Position numbers and translations under genes: made by a program
Notes under the pieces: model-generated
Told to the model about the DNA's origin: nothing
What the model saw: only the letters and a program-made list of their open reading frames with translations
The model's database searches: none
Source: Calditrichales bacterium
GTDB taxonomy: Bacteria > Calditrichota > Calditrichia > Calditrichales > J004
DNA: 64,000 nt
Assembly (NCBI GenBank): GCA_015493745.1
Contig: WGCN01000216.1
Location: forward strand, 1-64,000
Direction: 5' to 3'
Shown here: in pieces, positions 49,032 to 58,559 of the stretch
Layout: every line of letters begins with the position of its first letter
How positions within the stretch are numbered: the stretch's first letter is position 1

Positions 49032-50135
49032 GTGAAGAAAAGTTTGGATGGAATCATAACAGGATCGGTTTTTGTCATTTTTTTGCTTTTATTAAATGCC
49101 TGCGCACCGGATGACGAATACCGGCAGCAATCACACCGTGATTTTTTAAAAGAACATCGTTTCAATATTGGCCAGCAAACCTTGCTATTCCGGGATACCC
49201 TGCGGCAACGGCCCCTGAAAACCGAAATATGGTACCCGGCCCGGGATACCAGTGGCGGTAACGCAAGCGCGGAATACCCTTTTAAACTTCCCCCGGTTTC
49301 CTTTAATGCCCGTCCGGTGGAAGGACGTTTTCCCCTTATTATTCTTTCACATGGCACGGGGGGAAACCGTTTCAGCCAAATGTGGCTGGCGGCGGAACTG
49401 GCCGGGGAGGGTTTTGTGGTTGCCACCGTTGATCACTGGGGTAACACACATGACAATAAAATCCCGGAATCTTTTATAAAAATTTGGGAACGTCCCGCTG
49501 ATGTAAGCTATCTTCTAAACCGTCTTCCGGGAGAGAGCCTGCTGGGAAGATATATTGACACCTCAGCTATCGGCGTAGCCGGCTTCTCCCTGGGGGGATA
49601 TACCGCCCTGGCTCTGGCGGGTGCGGAAATAGATTACGGACAGCTCCGTCTTTTTTCCAAAACGGATGAGGGACAGATCGAGTTTAATGTCCCTGAACTG
49701 GGAGACATCAGCTCCCTGTTAAATGAAGATTTTATAAGAAAGGCCGGCCGGGAGGGTCTCCATTTAAAAGATAACCGCATAAAAGCTTTTTTTGTAATGG
49801 CACCGGCATTGGGTCAAGGCTTTACGGAAATGCGGCAAATGGCGGCGGTGGACAGGCCTGTTTTTATTATTGGTGCCGTGGCGGATGAAAGAACCCCGGT
49901 GCAAACAAACGCCTATTATTATCATCAACTTATCACGGGATCCCGGTATGCCGAAATCGACGCTCCGGCGGGCCACTATGTTTTTATGAATGAAGCCCGG
50001 GCATTTTTAAAACGGCAGGCGCCCCGCGTTTTTAAAGATGCTCCCGGTGTAAACAGAATGGAAATACATAAAAAGGTTGCCAGGCAGGCTCTTGGCTTTT
50101 TTAACAAATATCTAAAACAGGTCGGGGAAAGGTAG
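49032..50135 (+). CDS. Alpha/beta hydrolase lipoprotein (dienelactone hydrolase / PAF-acetylhydrolase-like)
   Basis: Start GTG 49032; lipobox LLLNAC; LIILSHGTGGNRF; IGVAGFSLGGYTALALAG; APAGHYVFMNEA. Confidence 0.88.
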   Translation: MKKSLDGIITGSVFVIFLLLLNACAPDDEYRQQSHRDFLKEHRFNIGQQTLLFRDTLRQRPLKTEIWYPARDTSGGNASAEYPFKLPPVSFNARPVEGRFPLIILSHGTGGNRFSQMWLAAELAGEGFVVATVDHWGNTHDNKIPESFIKIWERPADVSYLLNRLPGESLLGRYIDTSAIGVAGFSLGGYTALALAGAEIDYGQLRLFSKTDEGQIEFNVPELGDISSLLNEDFIRKAGREGLHLKDNRIKAFFVMAPALGQGFTEMRQMAAVDRPVFIIGAVADERTPVQTNAYYYHQLITGSRYAEIDAPAGHYVFMNEARAFLKRQAPRVFKDAPGVNRMEIHKKVARQALGFFNKYLKQVGER

Positions 50136-50225
50136 AAAATGGGTATGACCTGTCTTTTCCGGCTTTTTAGGAGTATCTCCGTTTAAAAGGAATGTGATAT
50201 ATAAATGCTGTTTTGGGGAGGAAAA

Positions 50226-50822
50226 ATGAAAAATCTTTTTGATAAAAGCATACTGCTGGTACTTACCGGCATCACCTTTATCGGCGGTTATGCTTTTTTA
50301 AGATACGCCTATAAGGTAACGGACAGCACCCCGTTTACACAGGAGATTGTCCTGATCATCCTCGGCACGGTGGCCACCATACTCATTACAGCGCTGCTGT
50401 TGCGCAAACAATCGGCCGTGGAAATTGAAAAAGAACAGAGCATCAAGTTTATTGACCTTAAGACACGTACCTACGAAGATCTTATCGCTAAAATCGAAGA
50501 GATGACCCTGGGGCGTGATATCACGGACAGCGATGTGGTACGTTTACAGTTTATTACCCACCGTCTGGCCATATTTTCTTCTCCCCAGGTATTGGAAGAG
50601 TTTCAGCGCTTTTTGGAAGTGCTGATTCAAAAGACCCGCGATGGAAAAATCAGCCGGGATGATTCGGTTTCCCTGGCGGAAAGCCTGGCTAACCTTACCG
50701 TGAAAATCCGCGCCGATCTGATCGGAGAAATGGATTCAAGGGAGAATTACAGCAAGGACAAAATCCGCAAGCAAATCCTGATGAACTCCAGCGAGTCCAT
50801 GGAGCTGCTTATTAAGGGGTAG
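50226..50822 (+). CDS. Hypothetical membrane-anchored protein (two N-terminal TM)
   Basis: ATG at 50226; ILLVLTGITFIGGYAFL and EIVLIILGTVATILITALLL. Confidence 0.65.
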   Translation: MKNLFDKSILLVLTGITFIGGYAFLRYAYKVTDSTPFTQEIVLIILGTVATILITALLLRKQSAVEIEKEQSIKFIDLKTRTYEDLIAKIEEMTLGRDITDSDVVRLQFITHRLAIFSSPQVLEEFQRFLEVLIQKTRDGKISRDDSVSLAESLANLTVKIRADLIGEMDSRENYSKDKIRKQILMNSSESMELLIKG

Positions 50823-52203
50823 CCTCCGGCTTCGTCTTTTGAACAAGAGTCCTGTGCCGGGCGATAAAGACCAGCAGGGCACTAAACAGCAATCCGGGAA
50901 TAAATGCGCGAAATCCCAAAAAATATCCCCCGTTGTATTCCGCCAGCAAATGCCAGCCTATGGTAAAAACGGATGACAGCAGCATGAGGGGAAAGATAAA
51001 CTTGCGGTCTATTGGCAGGGCGGGGAAGAGAGCCAGCAGAATCGGCCATATCAACGGCGGTATAAAAAGCGTTCCCAGCACAAACCACAGTTGTACCACC
51101 GAGGGAATCCAGACGATAAGCATCAAAGCCAGGGCCACACTGATGATCAGTCCCATTTTTGTGTAAAAACGTACTTCCAGATCACTCTCTTTACGGTTGA
51201 GCTGTGCCAGAATATCCCGGCCGATCGTTTGGGCCGATAAAAAGCTATAGCTGTCCACGGTAGACATGGTTACGGCCAGCAGAGCGGTAAAAAACAGCCC
51301 TTGCAGCAGCGGAGGCAAAACGGTTTCGGCCAGCAGCGGATAGATCATTAAGGGTTCGGAACCGGGGAAATAGACGGCGGCGTAAAGCGCGGTGGACAGG
51401 GTCAGCATATCGAACACAAACCAGAAGCCTATGGAGACTAACACCCCGTTCCGGGCGGTTTTTATATCCCGCGAGGCGGCTACCCGTTGATGAAAAGAAG
51501 GGTCGATGAATGTCCAGCTGGCGATAAAAAACCAGACCAGCATTTCCTGGAGAGAAAGCCCGCCGGTGACCGATTTTAAACGCGGGGAGAGCTGGCCCCA
51601 CATCTGTTGCGGAGAACCGTAAAAGTACCAGAGATAGGCCAGCAGGATGATAAAACCGCCATACATAAGCGCAAATTGCAACTTATCGGTTTTTACCACG
51701 GAGCGAAAGCCACCCCGGTAAATATAAGCCATGGAAAAGAGGGTTCCCGCCAGGGTGGAAACCAGCATGGACCAGCCCAGCAAGCGGCTGATAATGACGG
51801 CTGTACTAAGAATGTAGGGTGCCGGTGAGGTTAAAAAAAGGATGAGCAGGCTGCCCAGGGCCCCGGCTTTTTTACCGAAGTGGCGATAGAGCAGATCGGG
51901 AATGGACAGGTACGAGGCCCGCCGTAAGCGGGGAACCAGGAAAAAAGCAAACAGGGCCGCAAAAAAGTAATAGGGCAGGCCAAACACAAACCAGGTGGAA
52001 ATACCGTTTTCGGAGGCAAATTCTCCGATACCCAAAATACCGCCATACCAGGTGGTGACCAGCGTGGCCACCATCGCCGGCAGGGTCAGGGTGCGGTTGC
52101 TGAGCAGATATTCTTCCTGGGAATCGTCTCTGTTTTTGGCCTTCCAGCCCAGATAGGTCAGCAACAACAGATAGGCGCCAACGACCATAAGATCGGGTCT
52201 CAC
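50812..52203 (-). CDS. Sodium:solute symporter (SSS) family transporter, candidate thiamin transporter
   Basis: Polytopic, SSS-like; GWKAKNRDDSQEEYLLSNRTL, TMSTVDSYSFLSAQTIGRDIL; 3-bp gap after the ThiN gene. Confidence 0.9.
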   Translation of the reverse strand: MRPDLMVVGAYLLLLTYLGWKAKNRDDSQEEYLLSNRTLTLPAMVATLVTTWYGGILGIGEFASENGISTWFVFGLPYYFFAALFAFFLVPRLRRASYLSIPDLLYRHFGKKAGALGSLLILFLTSPAPYILSTAVIISRLLGWSMLVSTLAGTLFSMAYIYRGGFRSVVKTDKLQFALMYGGFIILLAYLWYFYGSPQQMWGQLSPRLKSVTGGLSLQEMLVWFFIASWTFIDPSFHQRVAASRDIKTARNGVLVSIGFWFVFDMLTLSTALYAAVYFPGSEPLMIYPLLAETVLPPLLQGLFFTALLAVTMSTVDSYSFLSAQTIGRDILAQLNRKESDLEVRFYTKMGLIISVALALMLIVWIPSVVQLWFVLGTLFIPPLIWPILLALFPALPIDRKFIFPLMLLSSVFTIGWHLLAEYNGGYFLGFRAFIPGLLFSALLVFIARHRTLVQKTKPEATP

Positions 52204-52206
52204 GTA

Positions 52207-52842
52207 TCAGTCCCATTGCCTGTAGAGCAAAATTTTACCGGAACCGATACTGATATGGGCCGGTTTTTCGCGGATAACATTGCTGACGCCAATAAAGGAG
52301 GCGTCAAGGGATTCCGTCCGTACGGGGTATTTAAATCCCTGGGTATGCACCCCCGCGGCACCGCTTAGGGTAAACAGGGAAACGGTGGTTCCCGGCGGAT
52401 CCTCCAGCGTATGCCGCCCCTCGCCCAGAAGTGTGAAACATCCCCGGTTGTCATAAATCCACAGGGGCCACTCTTCTTCATGATTATTGACAATGATCAG
52501 GTTAGCCAGGCTATGATCGGCGCGTCCCCCCAGCGCACCGATGATCATAACCCCGGCCGGATCGAGATCCTGCACATAGGCCAGGGCCTTCTGCAGGTCG
52601 GTTTGATTTTGATCCGGCACACGAATAATATTTTCCGTCTTCAAGACACGGGCATGCTCAGGATTGTATGAATCCAGATCACCGATAAGACGGTCAGGAG
52701 AGATGTTGTAATGATGGCAGTGGGCCAGTCCGCCATCAACGGCAATGATAAAATCGGCCTTGCGCCGCACCCGCTCTACCAGGGCCTTGCCCGGCCGTTC
52801 ACCATTGGCGATCAGAAGAATATTCTTTTTATTCAAAGGCAT
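52207..52842 (-). CDS. thiN: Thiamine pyrophosphokinase
   Basis: Start revised to ATG 52842; FIIAVDGGLAHCHHYNISPDRLIGDLDSY; DQNQTDLQKALAYV; IIGALGGRADHSLANL. Confidence 0.94.
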   Translation of the reverse strand: MPLNKKNILLIANGERPGKALVERVRRKADFIIAVDGGLAHCHHYNISPDRLIGDLDSYNPEHARVLKTENIIRVPDQNQTDLQKALAYVQDLDPAGVMIIGALGGRADHSLANLIIVNNHEEEWPLWIYDNRGCFTLLGEGRHTLEDPPGTTVSLFTLSGAAGVHTQGFKYPVRTESLDASFIGVSNVIREKPAHISIGSGKILLYRQWD

Positions 52843-55285
52843 AGCGCAGGCCCCCGAAGAAGTTCCGTACGGCCCCCGGAAAAAAGGCGTTTCCTTCGCC
52901 ATAGGACCAGTAACGGTTATCCAGCATATTGTTAACCTGGAAGTACAAGGTTATCGATCCGGAAGGGAGCAGATTGCGGAAAGTGTAGCTGCCGTTGAAG
53001 TTGAGCAGGGTATAAGCCTCTACACGGTTTTGCTCATTTTTAAAATTATCCGTGTATTGCGCGCCCACATATTTGGCCAACAAACTCAGATAGACCCCCC
53101 GCTCCCGGTAGGTCAAACGGCCGTTGGCCACCAGATCGGGAAACCCGGCGATGGGATTTTCGCTAAGATCGGTCTTCTGCCCGCTGCTGTTAAACACCGC
53201 ATAGGTAACCAGCTTGTTGCGGCTGTAGGAGACATTCCCGCTAAAAGCCAGTTGCGGCATGATGTTCCAGCGTCCGGACAGTTCAAGGCCGTAATGAAGG
53301 GTGCGTTCGGCGTTGCCCGTGCGTGGCTGACCAAAACGATCCAGTCCGCCTTTTTTTACGATCTCATTGAGAAAATCCATATAGTATACGTTAACATTGA
53401 TGTTGCCCCACTCCTGCAGCAACCGGTAACCGATATCGATACCGCTGAGCGTTTCCGGCTTTACCAGCGGACGGCTAAAGTCGTAGGTACCGTCATCCTT
53501 AAGCTCGAATTCGGGGAGTACCGCGCCCCAGGAGGCGGGCGTGCTGGCTTCTCCGGCGTCATACAGGTTTTTTAACCGCGGTTCACGCGAGGTGCTGTAC
53601 AGGCTGAAATAGGCCCGGCTGTTTTTGTTTATGACCATATTCAGCCCCATGCGCGGATTGATGAACAGATAGGGTACGTTGAAAGAGTTTCCGACAAAGG
53701 CCTCGTCAAAAATGCGGTAGTTTTTATAGGTCAGCTGCATATCGGCCTGAATGTTAATCCTGTCCGACCAGCGGTAATTCTGATGATAATAAAGAGAGGC
53801 AATTTCCTTGCCGCCGCGATAGGAATAGTAACGTCGGGCGTCATCACCTGTCACGGAAGCCGGCAACCCGCTTCCCTTTTGCAAGCGGCCCCAGTGCAGG
53901 GAACGATGATAGCGCAGCTCGGCGCCGATCAGTATTTCGCCCTGGCGGTTGTTCAGTTTTACCTGTGGCAGCCAGCCGATCTGACTGTTTTCCACCCAGG
54001 CACGGATCAGGGCATCCCCGGGGATGGTCAGGGTACTGTCATACCCGTAAGCCGGTGTCAGGCGGAAATATTCCGGCGTACCCCAACTGCCGTCATAATC
54101 AAAATATCCGGCCCCATTAATGTAAAAGAGGGTATTGTTAAGCTGCCATTCTTTATTAATCTGCCATTCGTGCAAAAGCTCCACATGGGGCTGGCTGAAG
54201 GATTCGGTTTCGTCGGAGCGGCGCTCGCCAAAATAAGCCACCTTTTTTCCGGTGGAGTCCACGCCGAAATAGCTCCAGTTGGCCCGGCGCAGCTTATCAT
54301 CATTGTTGACAAACCGGGGCAGACCGTTGTAAACCAGCCCGTCGCGAATCGGACCGCCGTAAAAATGGAGGCGCAGGCTGCTGTTTTTATCATAACGGGC
54401 GGCGCCGATAAAAAAGCTTTTAAAATCCACCCAGGCCCGGTCCCGGTAACCGTCGCTGGTAATCTGCGAAGCCCGGCCGTAGATCAGGTAATGATCCGCC
54501 ATCAGCCCGCTGTTAAAATAGAAAGACTTCTTCTCCGTATTGAAGGAGCCGCGGCCAAAATCGGCCTTCAGCTTAAGGGTGGGGGAGAAATGGTCGGTTT
54601 TAATGTTAATGGAACCGCCGATGGCGGCCGGACCGTAAAAGGCATTGCCCGCGCCGCGCTGGCTTTGTATGGATTGAATGTTGGCACCCAGATCGGGAAA
54701 GTTGACCCAGTAAACATTGTGATCCTCGGGATCGTTTTGCGGCACGCCGTTGATCATTACCGCGATGCGGCGCTGATCGAAGCCGCGTATGGAAAGATAG
54801 TTGTAGCCGATGCCGTTGCCCCCTTCGGAATAAAAGGTGGTGGAGGGCAGCTCGGCCAAAAGTTCGGGAATATCCTGGGTGGTGTAACGCCGGCTCAGCT
54901 CTTCCTTGCGGATTTCGCTGTAGGTGGTACTGCTGGCCGGATCGTTTACCTGGGTAGCGACGGCGGTAACAATGGGTCCGTCCAGAATACGCCGGCTGAG
55001 CATGATGGTTAGGGAGGTGTCACGCCGGGTCTGGATTTCAACCTCCTTTTCTGCGTAGCCCACATAACTGGCGATCAGATAGTGCTTTTTCCCGGCAGGC
55101 AGTTGTAAACGGAAGGCGCCCCGCAGATTGCTGGACGTCCCCACGGCGGCGTTTTTAAGATAAAGGTTTACCCCCTCCAGCGGCTCATGGTTTTCCGCCG
55201 AAAGAACCTTGCCACTGACCACCACTGTTTGGCTCCAGCCGAACGAAATCGTAAGCAGGCATAAAAAAATTATCGATTTACTCAA
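52829..55285 (-). CDS. TonB-dependent outer membrane receptor, probable thiamin uptake
   Basis: Carboxypeptidase-like N-domain SGKVLSAENHEPLEGVNLYLKN; plug FYSEGGNGIGYNYLSIRGFDQRRIAVMINGVPQNDPEDHNVYWVN; start revised to TTG 55285. Confidence 0.93.
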   Translation of the reverse strand: MSKSIIFLCLLTISFGWSQTVVVSGKVLSAENHEPLEGVNLYLKNAAVGTSSNLRGAFRLQLPAGKKHYLIASYVGYAEKEVEIQTRRDTSLTIMLSRRILDGPIVTAVATQVNDPASSTTYSEIRKEELSRRYTTQDIPELLAELPSTTFYSEGGNGIGYNYLSIRGFDQRRIAVMINGVPQNDPEDHNVYWVNFPDLGANIQSIQSQRGAGNAFYGPAAIGGSINIKTDHFSPTLKLKADFGRGSFNTEKKSFYFNSGLMADHYLIYGRASQITSDGYRDRAWVDFKSFFIGAARYDKNSSLRLHFYGGPIRDGLVYNGLPRFVNNDDKLRRANWSYFGVDSTGKKVAYFGERRSDETESFSQPHVELLHEWQINKEWQLNNTLFYINGAGYFDYDGSWGTPEYFRLTPAYGYDSTLTIPGDALIRAWVENSQIGWLPQVKLNNRQGEILIGAELRYHRSLHWGRLQKGSGLPASVTGDDARRYYSYRGGKEIASLYYHQNYRWSDRINIQADMQLTYKNYRIFDEAFVGNSFNVPYLFINPRMGLNMVINKNSRAYFSLYSTSREPRLKNLYDAGEASTPASWGAVLPEFELKDDGTYDFSRPLVKPETLSGIDIGYRLLQEWGNINVNVYYMDFLNEIVKKGGLDRFGQPRTGNAERTLHYGLELSGRWNIMPQLAFSGNVSYSRNKLVTYAVFNSSGQKTDLSENPIAGFPDLVANGRLTYRERGVYLSLLAKYVGAQYTDNFKNEQNRVEAYTLLNFNGSYTFRNLLPSGSITLYFQVNNMLDNRYWSYGEGNAFFPGAVRNFFGGLRYAFE

Positions 55286-55321
55286 GCGTTTCCATCCTTT
55301 GGCATCCCTGCCGGTTGATAT

Positions 55322-55353
55322 AAAAAAAGCCATCCCGAATCGGAATGGCTTTT
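55322..55353 (-). terminator. Terminator hairpin, expression platform of the TPP riboswitch
   Basis: Minus strand AAAAGCCATTCCGATTCGGGATGGCTTTTTTT, between riboswitch and revised start. Confidence 0.85.
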
Positions 55354-55365
55354 AAAGAGTTTTTA

Positions 55366-55440
55366 ACGCTCCCTCCGCCGGTATTATCCGGATCAGGTTG
55401 TAAGGGTATGTTCTCAGTCCGCCAGACGGACACCCCTGCA
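55366..55440 (-). promoter_or_regulatory. TPP riboswitch (THI element)
   Basis: Minus strand GGGGTGTCCGTCTGGCGGACTGAGAACATACCCTTACAACCTGATCCGGATAATACCGGCGGAGGGAG. Confidence 0.95.
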
Positions 55441-55494
55441 TGGATTTTTATTTGTGCAAATTTACAAAGAATATTTCAGAATGCAAGCATACAG

Positions 55495-55935
55495 CTATTT
55501 ATCAAGAGCCTCCTTTACCGCCTTTAACTCACTCAGGCGTTTTTCAATCTGCTCCTCCAGGCGCTCGATTTGCCGGCGGATACTTTCCTCTGCTTCTATC
55601 CTGGGCTTACGCCGTTCGCGGGCGGCAATATCATTTATGGCCAATTGAATCAATTCGATCTGATTGTTGTAGTTTTTGATTTCATCAATCAGCATGGGCA
55701 GGGTTTCATGCGTCCGCAGCCGCTCCGGATTGTTTTCCTGCAGAAAGGGGTAGACGGTGGTGCCCAGCAGCATAAACTTCTTGTCGCGCGCGCTTTCCAA
55801 CTGATGTTTTTCAAAGCGCAGCTTGGCAATTTTACCGTAATCTTCGGCAATGTCCTTAAGGGTAATGGCATTGCTCTTTACGGAAATATAGTTCTCCCCA
55901 AAACTTTTCTTCAATTTTTCCAGAATTTCTTTCAT
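55495..55935 (-). CDS. Hypothetical coiled-coil protein
   Basis: RRQIERLEEQIEKRLSELKAVKEAL; coding-like. Confidence 0.65.
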   Translation of the reverse strand: MKEILEKLKKSFGENYISVKSNAITLKDIAEDYGKIAKLRFEKHQLESARDKKFMLLGTTVYPFLQENNPERLRTHETLPMLIDEIKNYNNQIELIQLAINDIAARERRKPRIEAEESIRRQIERLEEQIEKRLSELKAVKEALDK

Positions 55936-56086
55936 TTATCAGGCTTCCTTTTCGATTTTATTAAAGCGCTCTTTTGTACGCTTCGTCTTGTTTGATTATA
56001 TTTTACAAAATATATGGGATAAAATGTATTTTTGTTAGCCGGGTTCCGTTTCCCGTCAATTTTTATGTTTACTATCCGGGGAAGAT

Positions 56087-57832
56087 ATGAAGTCAAAAAA
56101 AACCATTCTGGTTGTGGAAGATGAAGAACCGATCCTGCTGGCCCTGCAACGTATTCTTGAACTCAGCGGGCAATATGAAGTGATAACCGCCGGGGATGGT
56201 GAACAGGGGCTGGATGCCCTGAAGCGCGTTGTGCCCGATATGATCATTTCCGATATCAGCATGCCCAATATGAACGGTCTCGATTTTTGTAAGCGCGTGC
56301 GTGACAATCCCATAACGGAGTCCACCCCCTTTATCTTTCTTACCGCCAAAAAAGAAAAAATGGTGGAGGGTATCTCCGCCGGTGGCGATGATTTTCTGCT
56401 CAAGCCGTTTAGCGTGGATGAGGTTCTGGTTAAGATCGAAGCTATTTTCCGCCGGGTAGCCAAATCTAAAATTCAGGCTCTGCAGCATAAGGGCCTGATC
56501 GAAGATATCCCCGTGGATAACATTCTTGAGCTGTGTCTGAAGGAAAGTATTTCCGGCGAACTGATTTTACAAAGCGAGGGTAAGGTGGGAATTGTTCGCC
56601 TGGCCAATGGCGATATCCTTGGTGTGGAGATTGAAGACGCCCGTGACGATGCCGCCCTCGATATCTTGCGTCTCTGGAAAAAGGGAACCTTTGTTATCCG
56701 TCCCTCGGAAATAAAGATCGGTAAGGATATACATACCCATCACGCGGAAGTGGACTTGAGCAAGGCCGTTGAAATCAGTGATAATATCTGGTGGGTCGGC
56801 GCGGCCCACACCGACAGCCGGGGACAAAAGAACAGTTATCTGGCCATATACAAAACAGACCGCCAACCCATACACCTTTTGGTGGATCCGGGATCGCCCA
56901 TTCATCTCAATGAAATCACGCATAAGACGGGACAGGTGATCGGTGACGCTTCGCGAATTAATCTTTATTTGCTGTCCGCCGGTAGTGCCGATGTGGCCCT
57001 GAACAGCATGTTTGTGCGTAAAATGAATCCCCGGGCCATCTGTATTACCAGCCGGGTCGCCTGGGAGCAGCAGATACGCCATTTCGAGATACCCGAGGAA
57101 AGTGTTAAAAAAATAAATCTTACCGGAATATATAAATTAAAACTGGCTTCGGGAAACCGGCTGATTATTTTACCGGCACCCTTTTCACCGCAGCCCGGTG
57201 CCTTTATGACCTATGACCAGAAGCGGCGTATTCTGTTCAGTGGAAACCTTTTTTCCTCATACACCGCGGGAAGTGACCGGACTGCCGCCTATCTTTATGC
57301 CGTGGAGGAGGACTGGAACGGCATGTTGCGTTTTCATCTGGAGCGGTTTCCCTCGGCAACGGTCATACATTCCCTTTTGGCGATGATCGCCACCCTGGAT
57401 CCCGCGCCCCGGGTTATCGCCCCACGATACGGACGGCTGATACGCGAAGAACAGATGGATTACTTTACCGACCGTCTGGCCGGCATGGACTGGGGCTATA
57501 ACAGCAAAAACGCCTATCAAAACAAGGAAGACCGGCTGGTCATTCAGGCGGCCAATAACGTATTGGAACAGGTTCAGGATGAAATGTCTCTCGATGAGGC
57601 CATTGCCAAACTGCAAAGCGATGATTATATGGCCGGTCATGTGCTGTTTAAGGGAACGCAAATCGAACGTTTATTATGCGAGGGGGCGGTCTTCTACCCG
57701 GCTTTTATCCGTATACTTTCGCAAGACCTCTCCGAGGCCGCCGCCAACAAGATAAAAACGACGGCGTTGAAGGCCGCTTACAATCTGGGCCTGCAACTGC
57801 CCGACCTGGCGGAAAAGGAGTCGCCGGTCTAA
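56087..57832 (+). CDS. Response regulator: receiver, DUF4388-like, and ODP/flavodiiron-like metallo-beta-lactamase-fold domain with degenerate metal site
   Basis: ILVVEDEEPILLALQRIL, MIISDISMPNMNGLDF, FLLKPFSVDEVL; LCLKESISGELILQSEGKVGIVRLANGDILGVE; WWVGAAHTDSRGQKNSYLAIYKTDRQPIHLLVDPGSP; RRILFSGNLFSSY. Confidence 0.82.
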   Translation: MKSKKTILVVEDEEPILLALQRILELSGQYEVITAGDGEQGLDALKRVVPDMIISDISMPNMNGLDFCKRVRDNPITESTPFIFLTAKKEKMVEGISAGGDDFLLKPFSVDEVLVKIEAIFRRVAKSKIQALQHKGLIEDIPVDNILELCLKESISGELILQSEGKVGIVRLANGDILGVEIEDARDDAALDILRLWKKGTFVIRPSEIKIGKDIHTHHAEVDLSKAVEISDNIWWVGAAHTDSRGQKNSYLAIYKTDRQPIHLLVDPGSPIHLNEITHKTGQVIGDASRINLYLLSAGSADVALNSMFVRKMNPRAICITSRVAWEQQIRHFEIPEESVKKINLTGIYKLKLASGNRLIILPAPFSPQPGAFMTYDQKRRILFSGNLFSSYTAGSDRTAAYLYAVEEDWNGMLRFHLERFPSATVIHSLLAMIATLDPAPRVIAPRYGRLIREEQMDYFTDRLAGMDWGYNSKNAYQNKEDRLVIQAANNVLEQVQDEMSLDEAIAKLQSDDYMAGHVLFKGTQIERLLCEGAVFYPAFIRILSQDLSEAAANKIKTTALKAAYNLGLQLPDLAEKESPV

Positions 57833-57854
57833 GCGGAAACGGGACAGGTTTTTT

Positions 57855-58481
57855 TTATCGGGACAAGGAAAATAAACGGTGGAATTCCTCTTTTCCCTTG
57901 TTCGTCAGATAGGGATAAAGCTCTCCCGCGATAAGCTGTGCGTAGGCGGCCACGGTGTCCCGGTCGATTGTTTTTTCAACCGCTTCCGCCGAAGCCATCC
58001 AAAAGTCCGCCAATATCTGAAAGCGTTTGTACAAGAGCCGATGTTCACCGGCAAAGGACGCGTCACGCATCAGGCCCCCGTGAACCAGGCCGGCGAAGAT
58101 AAGCTTAAACTGCTTCTCTCTTTTTTGGCTCAGTTTTCCGTAATGTTGGCGGATGGTGCCGTTTTCACGCATAATGTGCACAAAGTCGAGCAGGAAAAAG
58201 CGGTATTCATAAAAAGAATCCATTATCCGGTTCATAATTTCAAAAAGCTGTTCCAGAGGACTCTCTTCCCCGGCACTCTTTTCCATTTCCATGTCTATCC
58301 TTGCCACCAACTGAAAATAGAGGGCCTCGATGATTTCGTCCCGCTTTTTGTAATGATAATTTAAGTTACCCTGGCTGATACCCATCTCTTTGGCTATGGC
58401 GCGCAGGGTTACCCGCGGCAAGCCCTGCCGGTTAAACAGGGTCAGGGCGGTGTGCAGAATTTTTTCCCTGGTATCTTTCAT
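57855..58481 (-). CDS. TetR/AcrR family transcriptional regulator
   Basis: ILHTALTLFNRQGLPRVTLRAIAKEMGISQGNLNYHYKKRDEIIEALY. Confidence 0.95.
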   Translation of the reverse strand: MKDTREKILHTALTLFNRQGLPRVTLRAIAKEMGISQGNLNYHYKKRDEIIEALYFQLVARIDMEMEKSAGEESPLEQLFEIMNRIMDSFYEYRFFLLDFVHIMRENGTIRQHYGKLSQKREKQFKLIFAGLVHGGLMRDASFAGEHRLLYKRFQILADFWMASAEAVEKTIDRDTVAAYAQLIAGELYPYLTNKGKEEFHRLFSLSR

Positions 58482-58498
58482 GGCGGGAATATAATAAA

Positions 58499-58546
58499 TT
58501 TTAGTATTATTGACCTAATCATTTTATTTTAGTAGCTTTGACCTAA
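58499..58546. promoter_or_regulatory. Tandem operator-like repeats in the TetR/DUF2867 divergent promoter
   Basis: TTTTAGTA-TTAT-TGACCTAA (58499-58518) and TTTTAGTA-GCTT-TGACCTAA (58527-58546). Confidence 0.6.
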
Positions 58547-58559
58547 AACAAGGAGAGTC

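Noticed and set aside
53783-55012. 409-aa plus-strand ORF
   Set aside because: Antisense shadow of the TonB receptor; no recognisable motifs
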